Assembly (NCBI GenBank): GCA_019843655.1
Contig: JACDQD010000103.1
Location: 5,518,001 to 5,582,000, forward strand
DNA length: 64,000 bases
Direction of reading: 5' to 3'
DNA from: Lethocerus indicus
Lineage: Eukaryota > Arthropoda > Insecta > Hemiptera > Belostomatidae
Shown piece by piece: positions 39,701 to 52,010 of the stretch (within the stretch, counting starts at the first letter, position 1; each line of letters starts with the position of its first letter). The notes under the pieces were generated by a model that did no database searches, had not been told where the DNA came from, and worked only from the letters and a program-made list of their open reading frames with translations. The position numbers and the translations under genes are program-made.

Positions 39701-42265
39701 TTCACATGCTATCATGTACTGCCACGTTATTTGGCTGACGTTGACAGCATTTGTTATAACTATAATGTAACGTTATTTAAGACAGATAAATAGGTCTCGT
39801 TTAAAAGGTGAGACCTATAAGAATTATGGCAATTAGAACCATTATATAATTATAATGAGAAGAAAAGATTATGTACTTATCCTCCCATCATTTACTATCG
39901 TCGACACATTTGTATTTGTACCCCGAGAATGAATTGAAAATAAATGTCTTACCAATTTGCCTTGCATTTGTATTAAAACCAGTTTCCAGGTAATGGATTA
40001 GAGTTAAGCTTTCCTACAGTACTGGCAATTTGCGCACCCTCGAATTAAGGCAAGCACTCTCTAAGCCTTCCCCCCCTCCCACCACCAATACCCCCCAAGC
40101 ATTAGTCGATTACGAAAGTAGAAAATAAACTGCCCTCAAAACGAATTATTTAGCAATAATAGTATACTGTGGGAGTTATAAGAGTGTCAAGGAAGGCGAG
40201 TGGAGAGGAACGCCGCCGGGTGGAGCAGAAAACTATATAGTATAGTCTCTTCGGTGCGGTGGTCACCGGCTGACGAATGACCCATTGCGGTCTCGGCTAT
40301 ACTCTTGTCGCCTATTTGCCTATTTTCCTATTGGTTAGCTGAAGTTTCGCTGTCGGTTCGCTTAAAGGTTGCATGGGCGATGACCTCTGTTATATTTTTT
40401 TTGTCTTATTCAACATTGGATAAAAAAAGTAAAACCACACGAATTGCAGCATTATTGTCGCCATAGTTCAGAATATATAAGAATAAATATATAGTGAAGA
40501 TTACAGCCCAGAAGTAGGACAATCTCTCTTTCCATTCTGGTTTACTTGAACGTCACCTAGGAACTTTAGAATATCTACTTTTAAGTCAAAAGTTTAACCT
40601 TTCCGAGCTTCTGTCAGGAGAAGAAACAGTGTTCTAGTATTATTTTCAAACGGTTATATGGGGCCTACGAGGTTTCTATCTAACCACTGTATTCAGATAC
40701 GATAGCGTTAATCAACAAGAGTGGCGAGAGGCCATCATTTGTTCGACCAAGTTCCAATAATTCGTCCGTAATGAAAGGGGTTCTTAAGGGGGAACCGTTT
40801 ACGCGCAAAGAGATCAGGGCCGTCCGAATGGAATAGGCAGAAGAAAACGGCGATTGGGGGAGGGGAACCGGAAATGGACCAATTAAAAACCTTGACACAG
40901 TTCCGGTATGCAAGAATGACCGCTGGTCGCGAATTGTTGAATTCTATTGTATAAAATACAAATAATATACAAAATTATATATATAGTATTAATAGAGCGC
41001 ATTTATTTTCAAATAAATGGAAAATACAGGATCGAATCCTTTCTACAATAATAGGGTAAACCATTGACACTTGAAATGCCATAGTACGTGTTTCTAATTT
41101 GAGATGATAGAGGTCAACCGATATTACGACCGTTTCAAACATAATCCGGTTTCACCTTCATCTAACTGTCAATCACGCTGGAAACAATACATATTTACGA
41201 ATGTTAAACATAACATTATAACTTGAGTATGACCTCTTATTTCCGTTTGTGGTCTCGTCTAGGACTAGTACAATCTCAACTTAAATACATGAGCCTTCTA
41301 TTTGAATTCGACCAATATATTAGTAGCTAAAATGCGTTATTTCGTTAAATTTTTCATAGTGGGACTATGAAAGTTTTTTCTAGTACCAGGGATTACCAAT
41401 GATCATTTATTATTCCCTCGTCAATAGAGCTCTGTTATCATTTTCGACATATTTTAATAGTAGGAGATTACTACTAACCTAATCATTACGAGAATAATTA
41501 CATATATATATTTATTTATTTATGTAATACATAAGCAGAATGCAGCCATAATAGTAACTAGAATGCGAATTGCAACTGTATAACAGGAATTTGAAAACAG
41601 TGCAAAGTGGAAAGAACAATTCGGGAATGATAAGATAACAGAACATAAGACCCTCGAAAGGTTTAAACTGGATGTTATTACGATAATAGGAGAGATATTT
41701 TCAATTTTGAGTATTATGGGCTTTCTAAAGAAACACCATAGGATTTACGTATTAGAAATTATTTTTTAACAGGAATTCCATTCAAATTTGAAGGTTTTAT
41801 TGAGAATAAACATAACTGAAAATTAAAATTTAACGTAATGAATCATAAAATGAATTATTATTGTATTTAGTTAAATTGACTTAAATTGAATCGAGAAATT
41901 GCTTTAATTTAAAACTATTTTCGCCGGTTTGTAGTTCGGATTGTAAAAATGTGAGCGTTTATTTAACCCGCCTGGTCCAAGAAAATTGGTTAGATCCCTG
42001 ATAAGATGGATGGAAAATTCAATTCATTTGACCTTGTCAACTGACGGTCCGCGGTTAATTCTTCATGTTCTCTTAAGACTCCAAACGGCATTACACAATT
42101 GAAAAATGTGTACACTGTGTGTGTGTACAGCATCAGTACATATATAAACTAAAGCAGCCAAATAGAGGGAAGTACACATTATTTGTAGCTATGAGTACCA
42201 GTATTATATGCTTTATTTTACTCTATATAAAATATATGCCTATTAATATATCCATGTAATATATA

Positions 42266-42269
<4 letters not shown>

Positions 42270-42318
<49 letters not shown>
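42270..42318. repeat. (TA)n microsatellite
   Basis: Uninterrupted AT/TA tract of about 49 bp. Confidence 0.96.
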
Positions 42319-42323
<5 letters not shown>

Positions 42324-43499
42324 TCGATTTTATACTGAACTTAAACGATATACTACATTTCGTGTTGATTTTCTTGTGCGGGTATTGTGACTTGTGCTGC
42401 CATCTGACGAAAGGAAAGAGTAGTTCCTGTATTCATTGTAATTATAAATTTGATTTATTAATTGAACTGTACAAAAATTATGTTATCTTATTTGGTGTAA
42501 TTTAAAATAGAAAGGCACGAAAAAAGACCATGAGAGAATCACAAAAATGATATAAAATTATTTTATAAATGCAAAATTGACTAGATGGATATAATTATTT
42601 AACTATCAAAAATTGAATTAGTGAAATTCAAATATTAATTATGTTAATTTAGTGTTTCTTTAGTTAAGACAAATATTTATTTTGCCACATGATGATGAAA
42701 ATAGATGAAAATAACTTGGATAATTTTAAATATTTACATAAATTTCACAAGGCCAATTATAAAAAATGTCGGTTAAAATTTATTAGAATGGATACAAGTA
42801 TAATAATTTAATTTTGGTAATAATATTACTTTGCTAATTATAATCCAATTTTGGATACCTATTGAAATTAAATGCGAGGGACTGAATTCAGTTGTAGCTT
42901 GGCGCCATCTACAGTTTCAATAGTGTAACTGAGTTTTGCGCAGCACTACGTGGGTTCAAAAACACCGAGGTGCTATAGATGTTTCTTGAAATAGCTCTCC
43001 TTCTGTTAGCAATGAGATCGAAGACCTTACAGCCAATAAATAGTAGGCAGGGGAACAATAGATCTTGGGCAGAAAAAAAAAACTTTCGGCCTTGTGCTCC
43101 AAACTCTTAAAGCGAGCTTTGTCCAAGAATTGGCAACACCTAGGGCGGGCACACATTCATTGAACTTGCGCTAAAAACTTAAAAGGCCTTTCATTTTCGT
43201 TTTGCCCATTATCAAGCATAGCTGGAGTGGCAATCTTCTTCTTATGAATGCCGCTTATAAAAATTTAGGAGGACAACTTTGTCCGTGTTCTAATCATTTC
43301 TTAATCGACGGGCATTAGCAACACGTTTATTAGAGGTCGAGCCCACGAGGTCTTGGAATATCATTAGAGTTCACATCTTCAATTTCTCCTCAACTATTTA
43401 GTCCTAGATTAGCCCGGTTTCGCATTGTTCCATTTAGGATAAACAAACATATATGCGAACCATGCGAAACCATTATATGGAAAACCAGATATTTAACAA

Positions 43500-43500
<1 letters not shown>

Positions 43501-43537
<37 letters not shown>
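43501..43537. repeat. (TA)n microsatellite
   Basis: Uninterrupted TA tract of 37 bp. Confidence 0.97.
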
Positions 43538-43539
<2 letters not shown>

Positions 43540-45136
43540 TTGTAGTATGTATATATGGTGTTTTTCTGGAACGTAATATATCAACATACAAGACAGATAA
43601 CATTATCCGGAAAATTTAAGTACACGATATTTGTCAGTCTTCTTCAAACCCTTTTGTTTTATACTAATTATTGACACATTTGCTGTGTAACCAAGTTTTA
43701 TAGGGAGGGTTATAAACCTCTAACAATTCCAAGTATAGAAACAATAAAAGTTTAATTGTTATTGATATAATCGCAGATAAATTGCATATACGACATAGCG
43801 ATAACCCTTGTCAAGTTGTAGGCAAGCAACAATAGCCCTCGTAATTATTCACGCTAAGATAAATAGCGTCAACCATCCAAATCGTTCTGGAAGAGTTGAC
43901 GCAGCGTCCGGTCAATTTGTCTCGCTTCGGGATCAATGGGTAATCCTTCAAAACAGCCAATTTGAGACAGGACAATTATATTCCTACTAATGTATATTTC
44001 ACGAATTCATGATAATATCTTTTGACACTTTCCATATTTAAAAAAAAAACCAAATATAAACTCATCATACCGGGCGCGATTGTATAATTTCAATATTTAA
44101 AAATATCTCGGTACTGACGCCGTATCAACGATTAAAGTGCATGACGAACCAACAAAATTGTGTTTTCAATTTATACAAAAAAAGGACATGTGGCATATTT
44201 CACGCGATATTACATACAAAGAGGTTTCAAATTGTGGACACCGAAAAGTGCTGTGTAAGTATGCTTCACGGCCTCCATTTTATTGATGAAAAAAACTAAT
44301 TCGTTCCTCAGGAAAAATGTTGTAATGAACAACGACAGTTTGTATAAAAAAAATCCTTGGTAGGCGTTCTTTCTTAGTAGCTTATTAAAGGATACACAAA
44401 AACATTCACCGGCAAAAAATACGCAGAAGAGTTTCCGAGGTTATGAGGAAATACCAGCGGGAGAGAACATTCGCTACTTCACCCATATTCAGACTGTTTA
44501 TACTGGGACCAGCAAGTGTTGGACATCTGCATGTTACATAATTCATTTATAACTCAATTGACATTTCCCGATATTACAGACATGAGTGCGGCCGTTGTGA
44601 AAATAAAAATAAAGGTTCAATATGCCGGCAAATATTCTGAATAGCATGTGAAGATATTTTTCACTGAGATATTGATATAGTTCAAGAAATTTACGCGGAT
44701 ATCTCCGACAATCCAGAATGTGATCTCAAACCTCCCTCGTTTGTTTTTGCCTAATAAAGGAGTAATAAAAGAACCAATAAACATATATGACCACAGTGTT
44801 TTGCAGACAATTAATATTAGAAACGGTCGACTGGCTCCCATTCCACCTGAATGGGAAGCCATCAATCAAGGTCCAGTAAGCATCGATCATTCTGCACTGT
44901 ATTCACGATCGGTTTGTTGCTCATTGGATCTGGGAATTTAATTGGACAATGCCTTTCATAGGAAAACAAAGGATCACTGAAGCGATGAAAACAAGTATTT
45001 CCCTCTAAAGGGAAATACTACCGTTCTACCCCTCAGGGCCGTATTAGTGGCAACCAGAGTGACCGCGCCGAAACGAATGTAATTTGCAGGGTAAATTAAT
45101 TGGTACACTTGAAGCAAACATTTTAATAGCTTTCTG

Positions 45137-45175
45137 AGTCAAAATTTACTCAAAATTTTACTCAAAATTTCAAAA
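45137..45175. repeat. Short tandem repeat, ACTCAAAATTT-type unit
   Basis: About three imperfect copies of an 11-12 bp unit (G/CTCAAAATTT, with TA variants). Confidence 0.6.
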
Positions 45176-48100
45176 AATAACGTTTTAGTCATAATATTAG
45201 ACATTAAAAATTAATGACAAACAATGAAAACCGGAAAACAGGTTTTGTATAGTTTCCTATAACTGTAATTAAGGGGATGTGATAATAAATAAGAATAATA
45301 CAATCAACACATTAAGTACTTTAGTTTACATTGCTTTATTATAATGTGTACGTATTTGCTCTTTCAAGAACGTTGGTTTAGTTCCCGATTATCAAACTAA
45401 CAATAAAATAGTTCCTGCGTTCTGCAAATACAATTTCTTTATTTCAATTTTACAATAAATGCAGCACGAAAAGGTTCCTTGCTTTACCCACTGCTGTACA
45501 AAGCAAGATATTTTATAATAAGAAATAAATTAACAAAACAAAACACCCCAAAAATAGTTCTTTGCGAGACGGTTTAAGTCGAGGAAATTGGTAAATGTCA
45601 GACGTCGGCCTAGAATGTCAGTACTAACACTATCTACCGACGATGGTAGGAGTCCGCGAGGAGTATAAGCATAAGACGACAGATAAGCGGTATCAGAAGG
45701 CAAATCTCAGGCATCACTATCCGCTCTTTATACCTCTGTGTAAGTATCCAGTGAAACTTCATTAAGAAACAGAAAATCCAGTTGTAATTTAATAGAAGAA
45801 GAATAACCGAACTAAAGCTGCCTAAATCTGCATAGCTAAATGTGAGGCTGGAGATGGGAGGCTCGGCCCCACAGGAAGCTAGAGCTAATCCGCTTGTATC
45901 CGTCACGTTCCAAACGTTGTGCAACTCCCATTCTGTACAAACGCAGAAAGTCCGACGGCAGCGCTTAAATGCGCTCCAGCGTGTCGCAACCGTCCGATCC
46001 TATTGAGGGCACTCCTCCTGTAGTACCAGGCCGCCTCTCTTTCGGCACCTGGGGCTCAACAGTGTACAAAATTATGTACAACTAGTAATAAAACAACTGC
46101 TATTTTCCATTTCCACACCATATTGGGGACAATTACACGCCGACTATGTAGAACTGTGTTATATTTAATGTACGAGCGTATCAACATTTTGAATTTATTC
46201 CAGCAAAGTTGAATTCTGTTTGAAAGCACACTTTTTGCAAACCACTTGAGACAACTTCCCACTTTTACGTAAAACACCGCACTTGTTTGCCTTCTTCTCG
46301 AGGACTCACCATGTTAAAATAATACGAGTAGTTCAATTTATATAAACAAAATAGCACTTCATATTGTACATACCTTATGGCCACTGGAAAGGATTAAGTC
46401 CCAAGGCGTTTCTGGTATAGGGTTGAACAATACAGAGTTTACTCGCTTCAATGGCGCTTTCGAACAAATCCTGGCCCCGTTCCAACGGGAGCTTGTTACT
46501 GGAGATGATGGATTATCAACAGCGGTGGACGAGCTTGGGGGATCATCAATTAATTACGTTTTGCGCAACTTTGCATTTGTCTAAAAAACGAACCGGTGCT
46601 TCTTCATCTCTTACGAAGTACTCACACGAGAGTTTTTAATTCGGCCGTAGCTTCTTGAATACACTCCGTGTGGAACGGAATGCGTTCAGTCAGAGAACAG
46701 ATGTTCAGTATGTCGCGAAATACAGACAGTATTAATACTGCTAAAACGAACTCAATATTGATCGTCGTTTTGCGAATATTCAACACATGCGTCAGCGTTC
46801 ATCTACATTAGTTCTGTGCTAATAAAAAAACTCATAGAATTATTTATGGTGGCTTTATTTGTTCTATATTTAATTGTTATGCTTATTAATAATTCTTAAA
46901 CAATGTGTTTTATTTAACTTAGACACGTACAAAATCATAGGTTCCTAACCGGAATTTTAAACTCGTCTCCACCCGCACTATCGTCAGTAACGTTTCGTCA
47001 CTAATACGCTACATGTTTAATTAATTCTGATAGGATGATTGCTGCGTTAGATTCACCAAAGATATGGCGGAAAGCCCAAATCTGTCTAACCTGGGATAAA
47101 GTAAGTAAATATCTTATGGGGGAAAGGTCGGGCGACCGCCCCAACGCCGGCCCGCATAGCTTAGTCCGGCACCAGTTGTTCAAACAGGAACATCAGTTTT
47201 CCGATTACTGACAACAGCCGTAATTGTATTTGCACACCGGATTCCAAACACGTAATCGGACGGAGACAAATCGCTAGAGCCAGCAGGTGTAGTTTGTCCA
47301 CAGGGACTAGTTAGTTTCCTAACTAATCCACAAAATACAAAAATACATTTTGTAAAAGCTATTTTTTAAAATTAGAATGCACACTAAATATTTTTTTACA
47401 GTAATGTCCTCGTACAAATTGAAGCAGTCATGCAATAAGAAATTTAATTTTTTTGAAAAAGTTTAAAAAATGGATATTTCAACATTACATCACTAAATGT
47501 CGAAGTTGAAAAACCATAAACACCTCCCGCTATTTATCGAATATTATTTATTTTTAATTGAAGGAATTGGTCAATTAGACACAGTTTTTGAATCAGATAT
47601 ACACAATGCCCTTCGATTTTTTCCACTCACCTATTCTTCATGTGCTAGTCAGATATTTAAACGGGTAAATAATGTAGAAAATACAGTTATTATTCTTCGT
47701 TCTTTTAAATTTATTACTATCGTCCTTCATATGTGAAATTAGATTTGATGGGAAGGATAATCAAATCCGATTGAAATTCTGATGAGTCATTCTCGTTCTT
47801 TTCGAATCCCTTGTCATCGAAATAATTTATTGGTAAGCCGCTTGCGAGTCCAATAAATTATAAACATAACGCGGCCTCGAAATTCCGACAATGTAAACAT
47901 CGCACTCTCATTAAGACCTAAGCTCTAAAGGCGTGATTAATTATCACAAGAGCACCCTCATCGGACAGACATTTTTATGCGCGACTCGGTAATCAGTTCG
48001 TCGGCTAATCAACAAGCGAATGAATACAAATCATAGGCCACTCAAGAATTTCCTCGAATCCAATCGCGAGATATGAAAAAAAAAATTTTAATCCAAGCAA

Positions 48101-48416
48101 GGTGAAGTAATGAAGAGATTTAAAGAAAAGCAAATCTGAATGGAAGGAGTGGACATTCGGGAATAACATAGTCAGTCGCTTTTCTCATTGAGGAAATCTC
48201 AGTTTGGCATTTTCCCTTTCGAGTTCCCAAGAAACTAAAGCAATTGTCGTCCATACAAAAATCGGTTCGCTCGTCCAGGCGCTCCTCTCCTATGTCGACT
48301 TTCCGTACATTTATCGCATTATGGACTAGAAGAAAAGTTATGGAGGCCATACATTTTACAAGATTTAGGCCTCAAATCCGGCGGAGTTATTTACTTACAG
48401 TTGCTATATTATATAT

Positions 48417-48447
48417 CGATTAATATCAATTAATTAATTATTAATCG
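48417..48447. promoter_or_regulatory. Palindromic TAAT/ATTA site cluster
   Basis: The 31-bp stretch begins CGATTAATA and ends with its reverse complement TATTAATCG, around a central AATTAATTAATT. Overlapping homeodomain cores in a palindrome suggest a dimeric or cooperative binding site. Function is inferred only. Confidence 0.3.
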
Positions 48448-48640
48448 TTACGATTTAATTACTCCTAATTATTATAAACAAGAAGGCTCCATATTACTAT
48501 GCATTCCTTCCCGTAATTTTAATAAGGTACTTTTAATTATACTTTGAATTATATAATAATTTAGATTAAATATCAAATCAATGCCGACAAAGTTTTTTAG
48601 GAAACATTTTAGGCTGGGCAGGTAAGTAACGTGGAACATT

Positions 48641-48864
48641 TGTGCCATAATTATGAAAGTGGTCTAAGTCATATATGACTAACTGTTATTTCTTTCGAAT
48701 AAATTTACAAATATTTTTATATTATGCAACATTTTAATTTAGAATTTTATTAGTCTTGATTAATGGAAGTTTACTATGAATATGAAATTTTGTGTGAATT
48801 TCATATGAAAATGTTGTATTTAAAGTTTGCATTTAATTAGACCACTTTCATAATTATGGGCACA
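48641..48864. repeat. Long inverted repeat, possible MITE or foldback
   Basis: The left arm 48641-48667 and right arm 48837-48864 are reverse complements over 27 nt with a single 1-nt bulge (core ATAATTATGAAAGTGGTCTAA, 21 nt perfect). The 169-nt AT-rich spacer contains another 12-bp palindrome (48668-48679). No clear target-site duplication. Confidence 0.7.
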
Positions 48865-50519
48865 TTTGCCAGAAGTATGTTAGAAATTTCAAATTAGAAA
48901 TCAAAGTGATATTTATTTCTTTTATCTATACAGTGATTCAATAGCGATGCCGTTTCCACAGGGCGGCAAATAGCATGAACCGCCGTGTAATATAGGTCAA
49001 TTCTGTAATCGGCCGGTTAAATTAATCTGAAACTGTTAATTCTACTCGAAAACCAGTTTCCAGAGCCAACGAAAGACCTGGCCGAGGCGCAAAATTATCG
49101 GTCTAACACAGACAACCTTCACCTTTTTTACTCGGATTACCCGGAAGAATTGGTAATTATTGACGGACACTTGTCTCCATTTCCCTAATGAAACACATAC
49201 GATACAAACGTCAGCCCAGTAACCGCAATCAACACAATGTTTACCTGTAGTAAGAAGGTTTCCACGTTATTACAAAATTGGTGTGTAAAAGTTATCGTCG
49301 GATTGTTTACATTACTCGATGGCATAGATAGGAATATAATTGGCAAATATATCCTTTAAATTTATATCCCTCTATATTTCATAATTTTTAATATCACACT
49401 GTCAGCACTTGTGGATTCCAGAATCCACGTAAATTATCTCAATTTAATTCATTTAATCTTATTTACGTTTTAAACTGATTTCAGAGCTGATGAAGAAACG
49501 TTTCCCCTAAATGATTTGTATTTATGGTCCACCGTAAGTGATTAAAAGGATTGGCAGACAGCTAACCTGAGATACAATTCAGCCTTGAATATTAATCCTT
49601 CTAAACACCTTAAGCTTGATTAACGTTTACAAGTTATTTATAATTTATGAAAACCTACTTGAAATTAGATCACATAAAAACGTGCAAGCACTTGACACAT
49701 CAAAAAGTCAGGTTACAAACATTTTTTCGAAACTGAAATAAAGTACTAAATTTCATATAATGAATGCCAGTTCCCCTATAAATTACGACGCGGCGGCCAA
49801 TATCTGTTAACGGGCGTATTCAATTCATTCAAGAAGAAGCGAATAACGCAGATTATAGAGTAGTCGCGTAATTCACGAGCAGGAACAAATTGAGCGGTTT
49901 TAATCCGAGAAGACTTGGTTTTTGTATTAACTCATAAAAACTCAGCTATTTTATAATATAATGTTAGGTAAAACACCCACTTCAAAAACGCCGGGTATTA
50001 CATCCCCGTACAGTAACCCATCAAATGCTTCCGAGTGTTTATCTCGTAGCGTTCAGTAACAACCTGTCGGACCTAGTCTAAGGTATTCAACGAGTTGTCT
50101 CGATATCATTCATTTTAGTCATATTCAAATCACGGTTCACGAAGTCGTGTCGAAAACCGACATTAATTCTAATAATAAATATAGTCGTATGATACCACAT
50201 CAATTTGTAGAAACTCCAGTATACAAATATCGCTCGTGTGGTGTAGCATTCAGTCGTGGAGGGAGATCTTTAGGAGTCAACTCGAAATACTAGTACAATA
50301 AACTTCAAAAATACCTAGTATTAAGTCCTCATAAGTAAAACAATTAGTTTTTAAGCAGGCAATTATGAGAGTATTTGTATAAGGAATAGGAGTTAAGGAA
50401 GAAATTCTCGATTAGTCTTCAAGAGACAGGTTATTTGGTTATTTTAAAAATAAATTTGTACGACACGTCTACTTCAAAGACGCCAGCAATTAAGGCATTG
50501 GCGTACAGAAAGGCTGTAC

Positions 50520-50800
50520 TTACTGATTTTGACGACGGAAGGCGTGCCGTTGGGCTCGGGCAAGAGGGCCTCGAGAGCGGTCGAATCGCGGTCGTTCCTC
50601 TGCATGTTCCTGAGCGTGGTGGCGCTTGGCGCGAGACTGGCCCCCCGGGGTCTCAGCGGCCGGGCGAACCCCCGCGACGTCCCCTCCTACCACACTTGGC
50701 TTCCCCAACCCTGGCCCTATTCACGCCTATTCGGCCTAGCGACCTCGCCGTACACGCTCCGGCACCCCCAATCCCCCTCACACCGAACAATTCCCCTCCC
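50520..50800 (-). promoter_or_regulatory. GC/CpG-rich block around the proposed first exon
   Basis: Strongly GC- and CpG-rich compared with the AT-rich flanks, with clear edges at the donor on one side and the LINE poly(A) end on the other. It would contain the 5' UTR (50606 upward) of gene 1 on the minus strand. No TATA box is convincing, and the exact transcription start is not determinable from sequence. Confidence 0.4.
50524..50605 (-). CDS. Probable first coding exon of the SLC22 gene 1
   Basis: An ATG at 50605 opens 27 codons (starting MQRNDRDSTALEALLPEPNG) plus one base, ending at a near-consensus donor (ATCA then GTAAGTAC). An in-frame TAG lies upstream and no other ATG intervenes. 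The one leftover base plus the 11 bases before the ATG in the exon beginning at 10111 make four whole codons (N-R-R-V) that run directly into the MTATG start of gene 1. The joined protein would be 605 residues with a long hydrophilic cytosolic N-terminus. The block is GC- and CpG-rich, as expected of a first exon near a promoter. The link is inferred from phase, strand and donor quality. It could instead be the first exon of a different minus-strand gene. Confidence 0.55.
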
Positions 50801-50802
50801 TC

Positions 50803-51474
50803 TTTTTTTACATTTATTTTTATTGTCATAACTACAATTTTTATCAATTATATCAAGTGACAGTGCGCTCACTGAAGTGAACTCTTGAAGTAGAAGCCAC
50901 CCAATGATGGTACTCCCGCTCCTGCCATTACTCGGGTGGTAAGGAAATCGCGTGGCCACTTTCTCTTGAGGCGGTGTTCAGGATTGTCTGGGAGGTGATG
51001 TGAAGAAAGGTGTGGGATCAAAGTATTGGATTGATGGGATAAATTTGAATGGAAGGATTGGTATCGGGAAGCTGCAAATTCATGGTCAGACGGGACTTTT
51101 AAATCTGAGTGGATTGTGCGGTTGGAAACATAAGGTGGGGCATTGACTATTTTTCGGAGGATAATGGATTGCAAGGATTGGATTCTGTAAGAATTAGACG
51201 GTTCGGTGGACCCCCACAGATCGATTTTGTACGCCCAGGTGTGTTTGAGTATGCAAATGTAAATTAAGAGATTGTTAGTTAGGGAGAGCTGAGATCTGTC
51301 GTCAATGAGTCTGAATAACAGTTTGTATCGTCGTTTTGTTTCTGTGCGTTTGAGTCTGGTATGCGGATTCCACATGAACTCCCCCCTATCGACGAAAACT
51401 CTGAGAGCTACTGATTTAAGATATTGGTTTCGGGCCATTGGCCACGCCACACACACAAGACAGTATAAAAACAA
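50803..51474 (-). mobile_element. Jockey-type non-LTR retrotransposon, 5'-truncated 3' end
   Basis: A 201-codon open frame (51474-50869) encodes the C-terminal end of a Jockey-clade reverse transcriptase. From about residue 25 it reads VALRVFVDRGEFMWNPHTR, LKRTETKRRYKLLFRLIDD, TWAYKIDLWGS, LRKIVNAPPYVSN and DNPEHRLKRKWPRDFL. These are the thumb, W-x-H, W-x-Y-G-x-x-L-W-G-like and terminal RRLKR...DL motifs of that family. The catalytic palm is absent. After the stop a short AT-rich 3' UTR ends in AATAAA-like repeats and an A-run (T-run at 50803-50809 on the plus strand), the usual LINE 3' tail. The frame is intact, so the insertion is not very old. The true 5' boundary is uncertain (about 51420-51480) and I see no clear target-site duplication. 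It lies about 200 bp upstream of the proposed first exon of gene 1. Confidence 0.82.
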
Positions 51475-51533
51475 TTACATACATGTATATTTCCTGTGAC
51501 TACAAAAGTGATCACCCGTCAAATACAAAAACA

Positions 51534-51580
51534 GTATAATATTATACCTCTGGTCCTCTTTATGGGTATAATATTATACC
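51534..51580. repeat. Two palindromes GTATAATATTATAC, 32 bp apart
   Basis: A 14-bp perfect palindrome at 51534-51547 and a 16-bp one (GGTATAATATTATACC) at 51565-51580. The shared 15-mer GTATAATATTATACC repeats with a 32-bp period. They lie just beyond the 5' end of the LINE fragment. Confidence 0.8.
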
Positions 51581-51952
51581 TGGACATCTACAATGGCCTA
51601 TTGTACGAAACATCGTAAAATAAATTAGTTGAAAAATTAACATTTTTAATCGAATGACTTTATTTTAATCCCCTGCGAATTGAGATTCTTCCCGCCGGAA
51701 GCCAGACAGTGACAATAAACTCCACAATTTGTTAGCGGTTGAAGGAGAATAAAAAAATCCTCGCTCCTAATCTAAAGATGCCGGGTTTCGGCGCTAGTTA
51801 TTGTCGGTGAGAAGGAGATTACACTCTCTAAAAAAAACATATATAATTCATTCACACACAAATGATGGAAGGTCAGGTCATACCACGAGAAGCCCGGAGA
51901 CGAGATTGACCTGGCTGTAAGCATGAACATCAGCTCTCTCAGCATCTTGTAA

Positions 51953-51954
<2 letters not shown>

Positions 51955-52006
<52 letters not shown>
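51955..52006. repeat. (TA)n microsatellite
   Basis: Uninterrupted TA tract of 52 bp, about 480 bp from the LINE fragment. Confidence 0.97.

Positions 52007-52010
<4 letters not shown>

Larger units (their letters stand above)
36719..48416. other. No gene seen; repeats only
   Basis: Apart from the (TA)n tracts and the short tandem repeat listed separately, no coding, RNA or mobile feature is supported. A C-rich stretch lies at about 40069-40098. Confidence 0.5.
10112..50523 (-). other. Proposed 40.4-kb first intron of gene 1
   Basis: If the exon at 50524-50605 joins the exon at 10111, the whole region is one intron. It holds the MITE (26284-26506), the inverted repeat (48641-48864), a CpG-rich block near 13 kb, (TA)n tracts and homeodomain-site clusters. 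No convincing coding exon is seen on either strand. Large first introns of this kind usually hold enhancers. If the join is wrong, this is intergenic DNA. Confidence 0.5.

Noticed and set aside
50435..50860. Plus-strand open frames of 141 and 100 codons across the GC-rich block
   Set aside because: They arise because GC-rich sequence has few stops. The minus strand has an ATG, an upstream in-frame stop, a strong donor and a phase match to gene 1, and the plus frames show no domain.
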